A stretch of 50,905 nucleotides of DNA from Nostoc linckia z4 (GTDB lineage: Bacteria; Cyanobacteriota; Cyanobacteriia; Cyanobacteriales; Nostocaceae): positions 1 through 50,905 of the forward strand of contig NZ_LAHA01000058.1 in NCBI RefSeq assembly GCF_002608075.1, read 5' to 3'. The notes below the pieces were generated by a model. The model ran no database searches, was not told the DNA's origin, and was given only the letters and a program-made list of their open reading frames with translations. How positions within the stretch are numbered: the first letter of the stretch is position 1; each line of letters begins with the position of its first letter. The position numbers and the translations under genes are program-made. Positions 27,816-36,508 of this stretch are shown here, one piece after another.

Positions 27816-28988
27816 TTAGTGATTTTTAGGTCTGACGATAACAAAAAATGCAAGTAAAGTCATAACTAACATTTGCCAAGTAACCAAATTCCAGCCGCCT
27901 AGATTCCAGCATAATAAGCCAAAGCTAGTACCTATAGCACCACCAATAAAATAGGTAGTCATATAGACTGTATTGATGCGGCTATTGGATTGAGCATCAA
28001 GAGTGTATATTCTGGCAATATTAGTAACCTGCATTGCCTGTACGCCTACATCTATTAACAATACAGCAACAGCGATCGCTAGTGCAGAGTTAGCAGCTAT
28101 TTTCGCAATTACTAAACTGGCAATTACCAGCGATACGGCAAGAGTCAAGGAACGTTGAGAGTTACCTTTATCGGCTAGTTTACCAAAAACTGGTGCTGCC
28201 AATGCTGCGACGATAGCCACGAACCCATATATGCCAATTATGTCAGATTGGAAATAAAAAGGCGCTCCACTCAAATGGAAAGTCAGCGTCGTCCAAAATG
28301 AGCAAAATACACCAAATAATAAACCACCAATCAATGACGCTTCTCTTAACAATGAAAAACGTTTTAATTGGTGGAGTGTTGATTTTAATAACTCCCAATA
28401 ATAACCCTCAAAATCGTTGTTGACATTGGGTAAATATATTTGTAATAAAATAGTAATCACTAAAATCATTACTGCTGACAATCCATATACATAACGCCAA
28501 GTCAGCCATTCTGCAATATACCCACTAAAAACTCTTGCTCCTAAAATTCCAATCAATATCCCAGTAAAAATATTACCTACAGTTTGGCCTGTAGTAACCC
28601 TATCTATACTTGCTGCTAAGGGAAGAATAACCTGGGCTGAGACTGTGGTAATTCCAATTGCTATGCTCAATATCCCGGCTTGAAGGATGTTTTGTGAAAA
28701 TGTCATGGCTATCAACAAACAAAACAAACATACCAGCAAGCAAAGAATTAATTTTTTCTTGTTGATTTTATCACCCAAGGGGATTAAAAAGAAAAGCCCA
28801 AGACCGTAACCAATTTGTGAAAGCACAGATATACTACCTGCTTCGCCTTCACTGACTTTAAAAGAAGATGCAATATCGTTAAGAATTGGCTGATTATAGT
28901 AAATATTAGCAACGCAGACACCAGCTGCGATCGCCATAATCAATACCTGGACTTTAGTTAATCCGTTACTTGAGGTTTGTGTTTCCAT
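27816..28988 (-). CDS. MFS transporter, drug/sugar-efflux type
   Basis: 390 residues with about twelve hydrophobic helices, the size of a major facilitator protein. The loop 2-3 signature is present as PLGDKINKKKLI, and a related FGKLADKGN lies after helix 8, the usual pseudo-repeat. The N-terminus has ANIYYNQPIL, common in YgaY-type members. It is likely a proton-coupled exporter in the inner membrane; the substrate cannot be told. It starts 11 bases after the Uma2 gene stop, so both are probably co-transcribed. Confidence 0.88.
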   Translation of the reverse strand: METQTSSNGLTKVQVLIMAIAAGVCVANIYYNQPILNDIASSFKVSEGEAGSISVLSQIGYGLGLFFLIPLGDKINKKKLILCLLVCLFCLLIAMTFSQNILQAGILSIAIGITTVSAQVILPLAASIDRVTTGQTVGNIFTGILIGILGARVFSGYIAEWLTWRYVYGLSAVMILVITILLQIYLPNVNNDFEGYYWELLKSTLHQLKRFSLLREASLIGGLLFGVFCSFWTTLTFHLSGAPFYFQSDIIGIYGFVAIVAALAAPVFGKLADKGNSQRSLTLAVSLVIASLVIAKIAANSALAIAVAVLLIDVGVQAMQVTNIARIYTLDAQSNSRINTVYMTTYFIGGAIGTSFGLLCWNLGGWNLVTWQMLVMTLLAFFVIVRPKNH

Positions 28989-28999
28989 TTAATGTAAAT

Positions 29000-29572
29000 T
29001 TATACAGGAAAAAACTGGTTTACAGTACAGCTAAAACCAGGTAATAAAGGAGAAATTATAATATCACTACTAAATAAAGTTTCTACTAATTTAAGTTGAT
29101 TTTGTTCGCGTCGATAGACCTCTAGTTTACGCGATCGCCAATCAGCAATCCAATATTCTTTTACTCCTCTAGAAGAATAAAGCTTAAGTTTAGCTTCCTT
29201 ATCCCGTCTTAGATCTTCGTTGCTGCTAGACAAAACTTCGACTACTAAATCTGGTGCGCCAGTTAAATGTCCTGCTTCATCCAATGTTAGCGCCAAGGTT
29301 TCTTTAGTAGCCCAAACTACATCAGGAATCACATTATCTGATTCTGAAAACAAAACGCCGGGATTAATTACAGCTTCCCCTAAACCAGTAGACTCTGACC
29401 AAATGTTAAGCTCTTGGAAAATTCTGCCACAAGTTTGCTGATGTTTAAAGTGAGGTGCCCTGGTCATAAATAATTCTCCATCAACTATCTCGTAGCGTGT
29501 CCCTTCATTTTCTGGTAATAGTTCCACATCCTGAGTTGTCCAGCGTACTCCAGTATTAAGCATCTGACTCAT
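29000..29572 (-). CDS. Uma2 family (PD-(D/E)XK-like) protein
   Basis: 190 residues. The Uma2 restriction-like fold shows in YEIVDGELFM, VIPDVVWA and APDLVVEVLSSSNEDLRRDKEAK, with Asp, Glu and Lys of the active-site pattern, and in VKEYWIADW. These proteins are very abundant in cyanobacteria and their task is mostly unknown. It is upstream of and close to the MFS gene. Start ATG at 29572; a second ATG is three codons in. Confidence 0.9.
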   Translation of the reverse strand: MSQMLNTGVRWTTQDVELLPENEGTRYEIVDGELFMTRAPHFKHQQTCGRIFQELNIWSESTGLGEAVINPGVLFSESDNVIPDVVWATKETLALTLDEAGHLTGAPDLVVEVLSSSNEDLRRDKEAKLKLYSSRGVKEYWIADWRSRKLEVYRREQNQLKLVETLFSSDIIISPLLPGFSCTVNQFFPV

Positions 29573-29886
29573 TGCTTAACTCCTTTAATCTTGCTCTTGT
29601 ATTTTAAGGTAATTGTTGACTGTTAGCTGTTGACCGTCGATCGATTAACTTTTCACTTGCGATTTTCGCGCCACTATTTACTCGCAAAAAATAATTTATG
29701 ACTCATCGGCTAACTCTTGGAATCTCACTCTTAATATTTTAATTAGAAAATCTTAACAATTTAGGAATCAAAATAGCTTACAGCATCTTACTACAGGAGC
29801 GAGAATAGTTAAAGAATTAATCAAAAAAATTACTCAAGTTGTAACCCTTCTCTTAACAAGTACTTAACCCCCACAAGCTCGATAAT

Positions 29887-30516
29887 ATGACTCAAGTCCA
29901 AGTCGAACCCAAACTATACAGCTTCGATGAATTTATCAGCTGGTATCCCGAAAATTCAGAGGTGCGATATGAATTGCATGATGGAGTAATTATCGAAATG
30001 CCCAAGCCAAAGGGAAAACATTCAAATCTCACAGGTTCCCTGATTGAGCAACTATTGATAATTATCAGGCAGATGGGGTTTGGCGGTATATGGACTATTC
30101 CCAGAGAATCAATTGTCAAACCCAAACGAGAAAAATCAGGTTACGAGCCAGATATCATTGTTTTAAACAAAGAAGTTCTTAGGGATGAACCCCGGTGGGA
30201 AAGCGAATCGATTATTCAAAATCCTGATTTTGTCAAATTAATCGTCGAGGTGGTTTCAACTAATTGGCGTGACGATTACTACGATAAACTTCGAGATTAT
30301 GAAGAAATGGGCATCGAAGAATATTGGATTATCGATTATGCTGCACTGGGAGCAAGAAAGTTCATTGGTAACCCCAAACAACCCACTATTTTTGTTTGTA
30401 ACTTGGTTGAGGGAGAATATCAAATGACTTCATTTACAGGAAAGACGGCCATTGTTTCTCCGACATTCCCTCTATTCAACTTAACTGCACAGCAAATTTT
30501 CGATTTGGCTTCGTAA
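29887..30516 (+). CDS. Uma2 family (PD-(D/E)XK-like) protein
   Basis: 209 residues, related to but distinct from the Uma2 protein on the other strand. YELHDGVIIEMPKPKGKHS, GYEPDIIVL and VKLIVEVVSTNWRDDYYDKLRDYEEMGIEEYWIIDY carry the core fold and acidic/Lys residues. Start ATG at 29887. The gene stands alone. A nuclease role is a family inference; no target is known. Confidence 0.9.
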   Translation: MTQVQVEPKLYSFDEFISWYPENSEVRYELHDGVIIEMPKPKGKHSNLTGSLIEQLLIIIRQMGFGGIWTIPRESIVKPKREKSGYEPDIIVLNKEVLRDEPRWESESIIQNPDFVKLIVEVVSTNWRDDYYDKLRDYEEMGIEEYWIIDYAALGARKFIGNPKQPTIFVCNLVEGEYQMTSFTGKTAIVSPTFPLFNLTAQQIFDLAS

Positions 30517-30544
30517 GAAAGCATTAAAAAAGTCATACCATTTG

Positions 30545-30568
30545 TAGAGACGCGATGAATCGCATCTT
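30545..30568. repeat. Degenerate GAGACG palindrome
   Basis: AGAGACGCGAT and ATCGCATCTTCT form an imperfect inverted repeat downstream of the Uma2 gene, related to the perfect palindrome at 8402. It may act as a transcription stop for the Uma2 gene. Confidence 0.5.
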
Positions 30569-30615
30569 CTAGTTTTTCGGGTTTGAATGTCTTGCAAAGA
30601 TTTTTTGAATTGGTA

Positions 30616-32775
30616 TCACTTCCGATTTTCACGCCGCCATTTACCACGCACTAAACGAATTTCATCAAAAGTATAGCTTTCGCCTAGTTGTTCTCGAATA
30701 GCCGTCAAAGAAATATCACCAAGCACTTCTAAAACCTGCCAAATTTTTTGCTGACGTTCTAAAGGAACTAAATGATTTAAATCTACAGGTTGATTTTTTT
30801 CAATTAAATCTGCAAGATGGCGAATAATTGTAGTCGTGCGAATGTTGCGTTTTTGGGCAATTTCAGCAACACTCAAACCTTGTTTGTGCAATTGAAATGT
30901 AAAAATTTCCGTGTCGGAAGGCAAGCTATTAAAAGGGATAAAATTATCTGCTGGTGGGTCTAAAAAGCCTCTTTCCTGACGGTAAGCGCGAATTTGGGCG
31001 AGGAATTTTTCGCCATATTGGGCAAGTTTGTGAGTACCTACACCAGACAGTTTACCAAATTCAGTCATGGTTTTAGGTTGTACCTGCGCCATCAATTTCA
31101 AGGTAGAATCTGGAAAGATAATATAAGGTGGAACGGATTGTTGATCGGCAATTTGTTTGCGTAGCGATCGCAATCTTTGCATTAAAACTTCTGCTTCGGC
31201 AGCTTTTTCACTTGTTTGTGTCAAAGCAATATCTGGTGTTGCAGTTATAGCTAAGGAAACTGTGCGTTGTCGCCGCATCACTTCCCAACTGAGGGCGTTA
31301 AGTTTTAAAACAGAGTAACCATCGTTAGTTTGTTCTAGTAATCCTTGATGTAAAAGCGATCGCGCCAACATCCGCCATTGATCTACAGTTTTATCTTTGC
31401 CAATTCCGTAGGTAGAAAGTTGATCGTGTTGATTTAAAATAATTTTTTGGCTTTTGGCACCGCGTAACACATCAATAATATATGTCATGCCATATCTTTC
31501 TTTGCAACGCGCCACACAAGATAAAAACTTCATGGCTTCAATTGTCCAATCTTCCATCGGTTTGGGATTGCGACAATTATCACAGTTACCGCAATTTCCA
31601 GCAAACCGTTCGCCAAAATAACCAAGCTGAATTGTCCGCCGACAAACACTACCTTCAGCATAATCAATTACTTGCCGCAGTTGTTGTTTGGCAATCAATT
31701 GTTCTTGGGGGTCAGTTTTTTGGTTAATACTCCATTCAATGGTTTTAATATCAGCAAAACTGAAAAAAAGCGTACAACGTGAAGGTTCGCTGTCCCTTCC
31801 AGCCCTACCTGATTCTTGATAATAACTTTCTAAATTACGCGGTAAATCAAAGTGAATTACTAAACGCACATCTGGTTTATTAATTCCCATACCAAAGGCA
31901 ATTGTCGCCACTATCACCCGCACATCATCGCGGATAAATCGAGTTTGATTGCTGCTGCGTTCTTCATCAGTTAATCCAGCATGGTAAGACAAGGCAGAAA
32001 CTTTATCATTTTGTAGTTTAAAAGTAAGTTCATCAACTTTTTTGCGCGTCAGACAATAAATAATCACTGAACCTTCACTTTCTCGTACCAGTTCTAATAA
32101 CTCTGCATAAGCAGACTTGGTTTTAGAACGAACTTCATAATAAAGATTTTGGCGATTGAAGCTGGCTATGTGGATACTTGGTTGCTTCAGTCCTAATTGT
32201 TGAATGATATCACTACGGACGCGATCGGTGGCTGTGGCGGTGAGAGCAATGCTGGAAACACTGGGGTAGCGTTTTCGCAGAGATATTAACTGGCGATATT
32301 CTGGGCGAAAATCGTGTCCCCATTCAGAAACGCAGTGTGCTTCATCAATGGCGAAGGTGGAAATACCCATTTGATGATGAACTAAATCAAGAAATGGTAG
32401 AAATCTTTCACTTAACAAACGTTCTGGGGCGACGTAAAGTAATTTCACTTTGCCCTTGAGGATGGCTTCTTCCCGCGATCGCACTTGATACGGATTCAAA
32501 CTACTATTGAGAAATGTCGCACTAATGTTATTATTTCGCAGTGCTTCCACTTGGTCTTGCATCAAAGCAATTAATGGCGATACTACTACAGTTAAACCTT
32601 TTTTGATTAATGCAGGTAGCTGAAAGCACAAAGATTTTCCCCCACCCGTAGGCATTACCACCAATAAGTCCCGATTTTGCAGCGCATCTTCGATAATTTG
32701 TCGTTGTCCAGGGCGGAATCTATCATAACCGAAGTGATATTTTAGCGCTTGTTCGAGATTGGGATACTGAAGCAT
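30616..32775 (-). CDS. recQ: ATP-dependent DNA helicase RecQ
   Basis: 719 residues. The helicase core has the RecQ motif 0 (FGYDRFRPGQ), Walker A PTGGGKS, DEAH (IDEAHCVSEWGHDFRPEY) and motif VI (ESGRAGRD). The zinc-binding Cys cluster (CGNCDNC), a winged-helix RQC part and an HRDC domain (about 520-600) follow. The last about 110 residues are a helix-turn-helix extension (GLSVAEIAQKRNIRTTTII), a known add-on in many bacterial RecQ proteins. RecQ unwinds recombination and replication intermediates. Start ATG at 32775. Confidence 0.97.
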   Translation of the reverse strand: MLQYPNLEQALKYHFGYDRFRPGQRQIIEDALQNRDLLVVMPTGGGKSLCFQLPALIKKGLTVVVSPLIALMQDQVEALRNNNISATFLNSSLNPYQVRSREEAILKGKVKLLYVAPERLLSERFLPFLDLVHHQMGISTFAIDEAHCVSEWGHDFRPEYRQLISLRKRYPSVSSIALTATATDRVRSDIIQQLGLKQPSIHIASFNRQNLYYEVRSKTKSAYAELLELVRESEGSVIIYCLTRKKVDELTFKLQNDKVSALSYHAGLTDEERSSNQTRFIRDDVRVIVATIAFGMGINKPDVRLVIHFDLPRNLESYYQESGRAGRDSEPSRCTLFFSFADIKTIEWSINQKTDPQEQLIAKQQLRQVIDYAEGSVCRRTIQLGYFGERFAGNCGNCDNCRNPKPMEDWTIEAMKFLSCVARCKERYGMTYIIDVLRGAKSQKIILNQHDQLSTYGIGKDKTVDQWRMLARSLLHQGLLEQTNDGYSVLKLNALSWEVMRRQRTVSLAITATPDIALTQTSEKAAEAEVLMQRLRSLRKQIADQQSVPPYIIFPDSTLKLMAQVQPKTMTEFGKLSGVGTHKLAQYGEKFLAQIRAYRQERGFLDPPADNFIPFNSLPSDTEIFTFQLHKQGLSVAEIAQKRNIRTTTIIRHLADLIEKNQPVDLNHLVPLERQQKIWQVLEVLGDISLTAIREQLGESYTFDEIRLVRGKWRRENRK

Positions 32776-33052
32776 AGCGATCGCTTTTTCGGAGGCTTTT
32801 GGCTAAATTAAGTAAGTTTAATCAAAAAAGTAAGATATATTTTTAATAATCTTAGCTCTATGGTTAATTTTGCGTAAATTGAGAATTTCTAATTTTCAGC
32901 AATGGCAAAAACTTAGGCTAAGATTACTAAACGCGGTAGCAGGTGAAGCTGTAAAAAACTTCTCTATCATAACTTGTACTTATCCTACAAGCTCAAGCAG
33001 CACTAGAAATAGTGCCAAGGGAAGTTTTAACAGCACAATCTAATATCGTTAA

Positions 33053-33270
33053 TTTTACTTAACCTGACTTTTCACGGGGTCTGGAAACTCTGTTTTGGAG
33101 AAAGTTAGGGTGTGACAAGGTTAGAAGGAATTTGTGAAATTCCAAAACCAAAGCTAAAGATGTGTGTGTTTTCCCTAAACCCTAACAAATTTTTTCATAT
33201 GCCGTGAAAGGTAAGGTGATTCAAATTCGTTGCTCCAAGTAATGCTTCTAACCAATACTTGGAGCTTTTT
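33053..33270 (+). ncRNA. Candidate structured non-coding RNA with its own terminator
   Basis: Positions 33062-33077 (ACCTGACTTTTCACGG) can pair with 33202-33217 (CCGTGAAAGGTAAGGT) in 15 of 16 positions, one pair being G-U. Inside, 33104-33111 (GTTAGGGT) pairs exactly with 33179-33186 (ACCCTAAC), GGTT at 33119 with AACC at 33146, and GGAATTT at 33127 with AAATTCC at 33137 around a three-base loop. The helices are nested, giving a rod with internal bubbles. A TAATAT -10-like box lies at 33041, and a 10-bp hairpin with five T closes the unit at 33232-33270. The shape recalls 6S RNA, but I cannot identify it by sequence. A mobile palindrome is the other reading. Confidence 0.55.
33232..33270 (+). 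terminator. Rho-independent terminator
   Basis: GCTCCAAGTA (33232-33241) pairs exactly with TACTTGGAGC (33256-33265) across a 14-base loop, followed by TTTTT. It follows no coding sequence on the plus strand and so probably ends a non-coding RNA. Confidence 0.8.
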
Positions 33271-33323
33271 AACAAAATCAGTTTCATCAGTAACTCAACC
33301 TAATTAAACCTGAAAGCATAGAT

Positions 33324-33461
33324 GGTTTATCGCATTAATTTTGCTTGGTAAACTCAATCTTTTTTCTCTCTTTCTCTGGGTTCTCTGCGCCTCTGTGGTA
33401 GCCTGCGGCAAGCCGCTGCGCGTCTACGTTCCTTAACCCCTCAAAATTAATGCGATACACC
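33324..33461. mobile_element. Palindromic element with 20-base inverted ends
   Basis: GGTTTATCGCATTAATTTTG at 33324-33343 and CAAAATTAATGCGATACACC at 33442-33461 are inverted copies with one mismatch. Between them lies a fragment (CTCTGTGGTAGCC and CGCGTCTACG) shared with the element at 8572-8750, so one mobile piece has probably entered another. Confidence 0.7.
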
Positions 33462-33470
33462 AGTAGTAGC

Positions 33471-33645
33471 CTGTCCCATTAGTTCTGAGAGATGAATAAG
33501 TTTGTAGTTAGGACTTTAGTCCTTGATTTTTAAGCACTGAAGTGCTTACTACAAACTCATCAAAATTAATGAAACAGACCAGTAGTAGTGTGTCCCATTA
33601 ATTTTGTAGGAAAAAAATGTTCGTAGTCAGGACTTTAGTCCTATA
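33471..33645. repeat. Nested hairpin element with AGGACTTTAGTCCT, plus partial second copy
   Basis: TTTGTAGT (33501) and ACTACAAA (33548) enclose two small palindromes, AGGACTTTAGTCCT and AAGCACTGAAGTGCTT. A second, partial unit starting with GTGTCCCATTAATTTTG lies at about 33589-33645 and repeats the AGGACTTTAGTCCT core. Confidence 0.75.
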
Positions 33646-33823
33646 GGTTTTTTAAGTAGCTACTAATTTGTCTTAATAGTGAATTTGATTACATCTAAGA
33701 ATCTCGAAATATATATAAATTAGTCTTTGTCCATCATTAACAGATATTTGGCAATTTGGCAGTTGGCAATTTTGGTATTTTGATATATTGCAGAAATTAC
33801 CAAGATGTTTTTACTTATTATAC

Positions 33824-33852
33824 AAAGCACGGTCTAAATCCCGTGCTTTTTA
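33824..33852. terminator. Terminator-like hairpin AAAGCACGG / CCGTGCTTT
   Basis: A 9-bp perfect stem with an 8-base loop followed by TTTTTATT on the plus strand. Its A-rich foot makes it usable in both directions. No gene ends here, so it either ends an unseen RNA or is a relic. Confidence 0.6.
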
Positions 33853-34365
33853 TTCATAATTATTTGGCATTTTGGCGCTACATTAAAATCGATTTGTGAT
33901 ATTGCAAATACTTTTTCTCCACCCTAAACGTTAGATGAAGTTAAAAACAAGAAACTGCTGTTTAATAAAGTTTTCGTAATGGCGATCGCTATCCAGACAA
34001 AATGCATGGAGTCGAGCTTCAGCAGATATTTGTCAAATATCATTTTCTATGCAAATTCTATTAAACTCTCCTAAAAAAAAGAAGAGTATGGCTCTGAAAG
34101 TCTCCCTACTTAAGGATGATTTCAAAGAATCTGAAAGTATTTTATGTAGCATAGAAGGCTGAAAAAACATTTTATGAGCATCTAAATTGTTTTGCCATCG
34201 GCTTTACAGGAGGACGGAAAAATTTATTTTCTAAGTATTCATTGATACGGAAAAAGTCTTTTATCAGATTTGAGGGTATTTGAATACTTCCTATAGGAAG
34301 ATGCCCAATGAATATAATCATGAGTAAATTAATTCGGGATGTTGTTATGCACTGGATTTATATTG

Positions 34366-34394
34366 AGGTTTGGCTCACCACCAAACCTTTTTTA
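34366..34394 (+). terminator. Terminator-like hairpin AGGTTTGG / CCAAACCT
   Basis: An 8-bp perfect stem with a 7-base loop followed by six T. Upstream on the same strand is only a short open frame (ATG at about 34308, 36 codons, after TAGGAAG) that runs through the hairpin, which makes that frame doubtful as a gene. A small RNA ending here is possible. Confidence 0.55.
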
Positions 34395-34502
34395 TATCTC
34401 TTGAAAATAGGGCATTAGACATGGGAAGATATAGAGATAGGGAAAAATTGCTCGTAAATTATCCCCACTGAATATCTGAATTCTGGATTCTCGACTTTGA
34501 CG

Positions 34503-36212
34503 CTAAAAAGTAAAAGTACTCCGCAGAATACCGATGGTAACTGAGTCACTATTTGGTGTATGACCGGGTTGCAAAATATGAATAATGCCTGGTGTAATGC
34601 TCAGGTTATCGTTTAGCTGAAAACGATAGAATGCTTCAATTTGAGTCGTCGTCCCTGGTTGTCCTCCTGCGCGTCCCAAACCGGTATTAATAAAATCGGG
34701 GACATTATTACCTACAGGTAGATTACTACTGGTGATTTTCGGAGGTTGTCCGACATAAATTCCACCCAAATTACCCTTGGCAAATAAATCAGGGAAATTC
34801 AAAAACACCATATAATTTGTTGTTTCAACATTTCCCGGTTGCCCTGGAATATAAGATTTAGTATAGCCGCCCCATGCACCTGCACTGATATTTTTAGAAA
34901 TTTGCCAGGTTACAGTGGCACCCACCGCATTAGTTTGTAATGGAGCCGATCTTCCGGTAGTGCTATTTACAGCAGTTAAGCATTCATCACCAACAAAGGT
35001 TAGTAAACAACCATCAGAAGAGTAATTATTAACATAATACAAACTAAAATCTATAGTATCAGTTGGTGTCAGTAATAATTGTACTCCTGTAGTTGTGTTT
35101 CCATCAAATAAACCACTACGTTGACCCGGATTTCCTGGTTGATAGCTAGTATAAATTGCCTGCAAACTAGCGCGTTTAGCAAATTGCCAATCAATAGCAA
35201 TACCACCGTGACCGTATCCCGTATTTAAAATCGGGTTTCTTTGGGCAAAATAAGACAACGGCCCTGTTGCAGCGCTTTCTACTCGATTAGGGCCTCTAAA
35301 AGCAGCTGGTATACTTACACCTTCTGTCCCAATCATCATTGCTAATTTATCTGTCACCAACCAATGAAAATTCAGTTCACTAACAATCAAATTATCTGTA
35401 GGAAATTCGTAACCAAGTAAAACATCATTGCGAGAAACACTATTAGTAAATCTCGGCGTAGTAGTACCTCTACCAGCTAACAAACCTGTGAGTAAATAAC
35501 TCCTGGGAGTAATTTGACTAGTTAAATACAACTGCGCCAAGGAAATAACATTAATGTTTGTTCCAGCATCATCTGTATCTTTTTGCCCATCTCTAAAATT
35601 AACATCACCACGATTTTTAGTACGTCCTTGGAGTCCAACTATTAATAATCCGCTAAGTTTAGTTGTTGTTGAGAATTGGTTGGCTGCAATTTCAGCATTT
35701 TTAGCTTCTAAACTATCAATTCTACCTCGTAAAGTTCCTAATTCAGCAGCAAATTCTTCTTGTAATTTTTGTAATATTGTTACATCTTCTCGGCTCACTA
35801 AATCTTTGGCCGCCGTAGCAATTAACTCATTAATTCTATCTAAACAAGCATTTACACCAGCAGCAAATTCGTATCTCGTTAAAGCGCGATTTCCGCGATA
35901 GTTGCTATCAGGATAACCAGCTATGCAACCATAGCGTTCCACCAAAGACTGTAATGCAGCGAAAGCCCAATCACTCGGTTGTACATCCTTGAGTTGAGAA
36001 ACCGATGTCACTTGCGCCATCGGATCGAGGGATGAGGAGGTAATATCACTATTAAATCCTGAATTCTGAATTCTGAGTTCTGAATTCTCAGTAGTTTCTG
36101 TCTCCGTAGGAATTGCGATCGCTTTTTCTACAACGGCGTTGACTCCCGCAACGAGTAACCATGCGAGCATCCAGATTTTTTGATGGCTGCGGCTAATAAG
36201 TCTACGTTTCAA
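34503..36212 (-). CDS. Iron uptake porin (SLH-OprB outer membrane protein)
   Basis: 569 residues. A signal peptide (about 1-33, ending near AIAIP) leads into an SLH domain (about 70-130, VSQLKDVQPSDWAFAALQSL and on) that binds the cell wall, a short coiled coil (about 140-175), and an OprB-like beta-barrel to the C-terminal Phe (STFTF), the usual outer membrane protein end. Cyanobacterial members such as Slr1841 are major outer membrane porins, and some are linked to iron uptake. No Fur box that I can defend was seen upstream. Start ATG at 36212. Confidence 0.92.
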   Translation of the reverse strand: MKRRLISRSHQKIWMLAWLLVAGVNAVVEKAIAIPTETETTENSELRIQNSGFNSDITSSSLDPMAQVTSVSQLKDVQPSDWAFAALQSLVERYGCIAGYPDSNYRGNRALTRYEFAAGVNACLDRINELIATAAKDLVSREDVTILQKLQEEFAAELGTLRGRIDSLEAKNAEIAANQFSTTTKLSGLLIVGLQGRTKNRGDVNFRDGQKDTDDAGTNINVISLAQLYLTSQITPRSYLLTGLLAGRGTTTPRFTNSVSRNDVLLGYEFPTDNLIVSELNFHWLVTDKLAMMIGTEGVSIPAAFRGPNRVESAATGPLSYFAQRNPILNTGYGHGGIAIDWQFAKRASLQAIYTSYQPGNPGQRSGLFDGNTTTGVQLLLTPTDTIDFSLYYVNNYSSDGCLLTFVGDECLTAVNSTTGRSAPLQTNAVGATVTWQISKNISAGAWGGYTKSYIPGQPGNVETTNYMVFLNFPDLFAKGNLGGIYVGQPPKITSSNLPVGNNVPDFINTGLGRAGGQPGTTTQIEAFYRFQLNDNLSITPGIIHILQPGHTPNSDSVTIGILRSTFTF

Positions 36213-36355
36213 TTTTTTTATACTCTGCTCACATACTTAAGTGAAGAGTGTATTCGCGATCCTTTGATGCTCACATGAGTAAATTTACGTATTTTGTAGA
36301 AAATTAGACATAATACTTCTGGGCAAGTTCACAAAGGGCGAGTATAACTATTAGG

Positions 36356-36500
36356 AAAAGAGGACAAGGGGGAAAGGGAAAGGGGTATGGTTCGACAAGC
36401 TCACCAACCGGGGAAAAGGGGAAAGATTAAATTTATTCCTTTTCCCTTTTCCCTTTAACCTTTTCCCCTGCCCATTGCCCATTGCCCATTGCCCAATAAT
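36356..36500. repeat. Polypurine/polypyrimidine hairpin element
   Basis: GGGGAAAAGGGGAAAGATT at about 36411-36429 is followed by TTCCTTTTCCCTTTTCCC and TTTTCCCC, able to fold back. (GCCCATT)n heptamers end it at about 36470-36497. The same block recurs at 45050-45125 and 49735-49795. Confidence 0.85.
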
Positions 36501-36508
36501 CAAAGAAT

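Larger units (their letters stand above)
32776..34502. other. 1.7-kb gene-free region
   Basis: No frame here looks like an ordinary gene. The stretch holds a candidate structured RNA (33053-33270), palindromic elements (33324-33645) and two further terminator-like hairpins (33824, 34366), listed separately. The remainder is A/T-rich. Confidence 0.6.

Noticed and set aside
33211..33240. GATTCAAATTC resembling a tRNA T-loop
   Set aside because: No acceptor stem, anticodon arm or CCA context; the bases are part of the terminator region of the candidate RNA.
34308..34418. 36-codon peptide gene after TAGGAAG
   Set aside because: The frame runs through a strong terminator hairpin and shows no similarity I recognise; kept only as a note.
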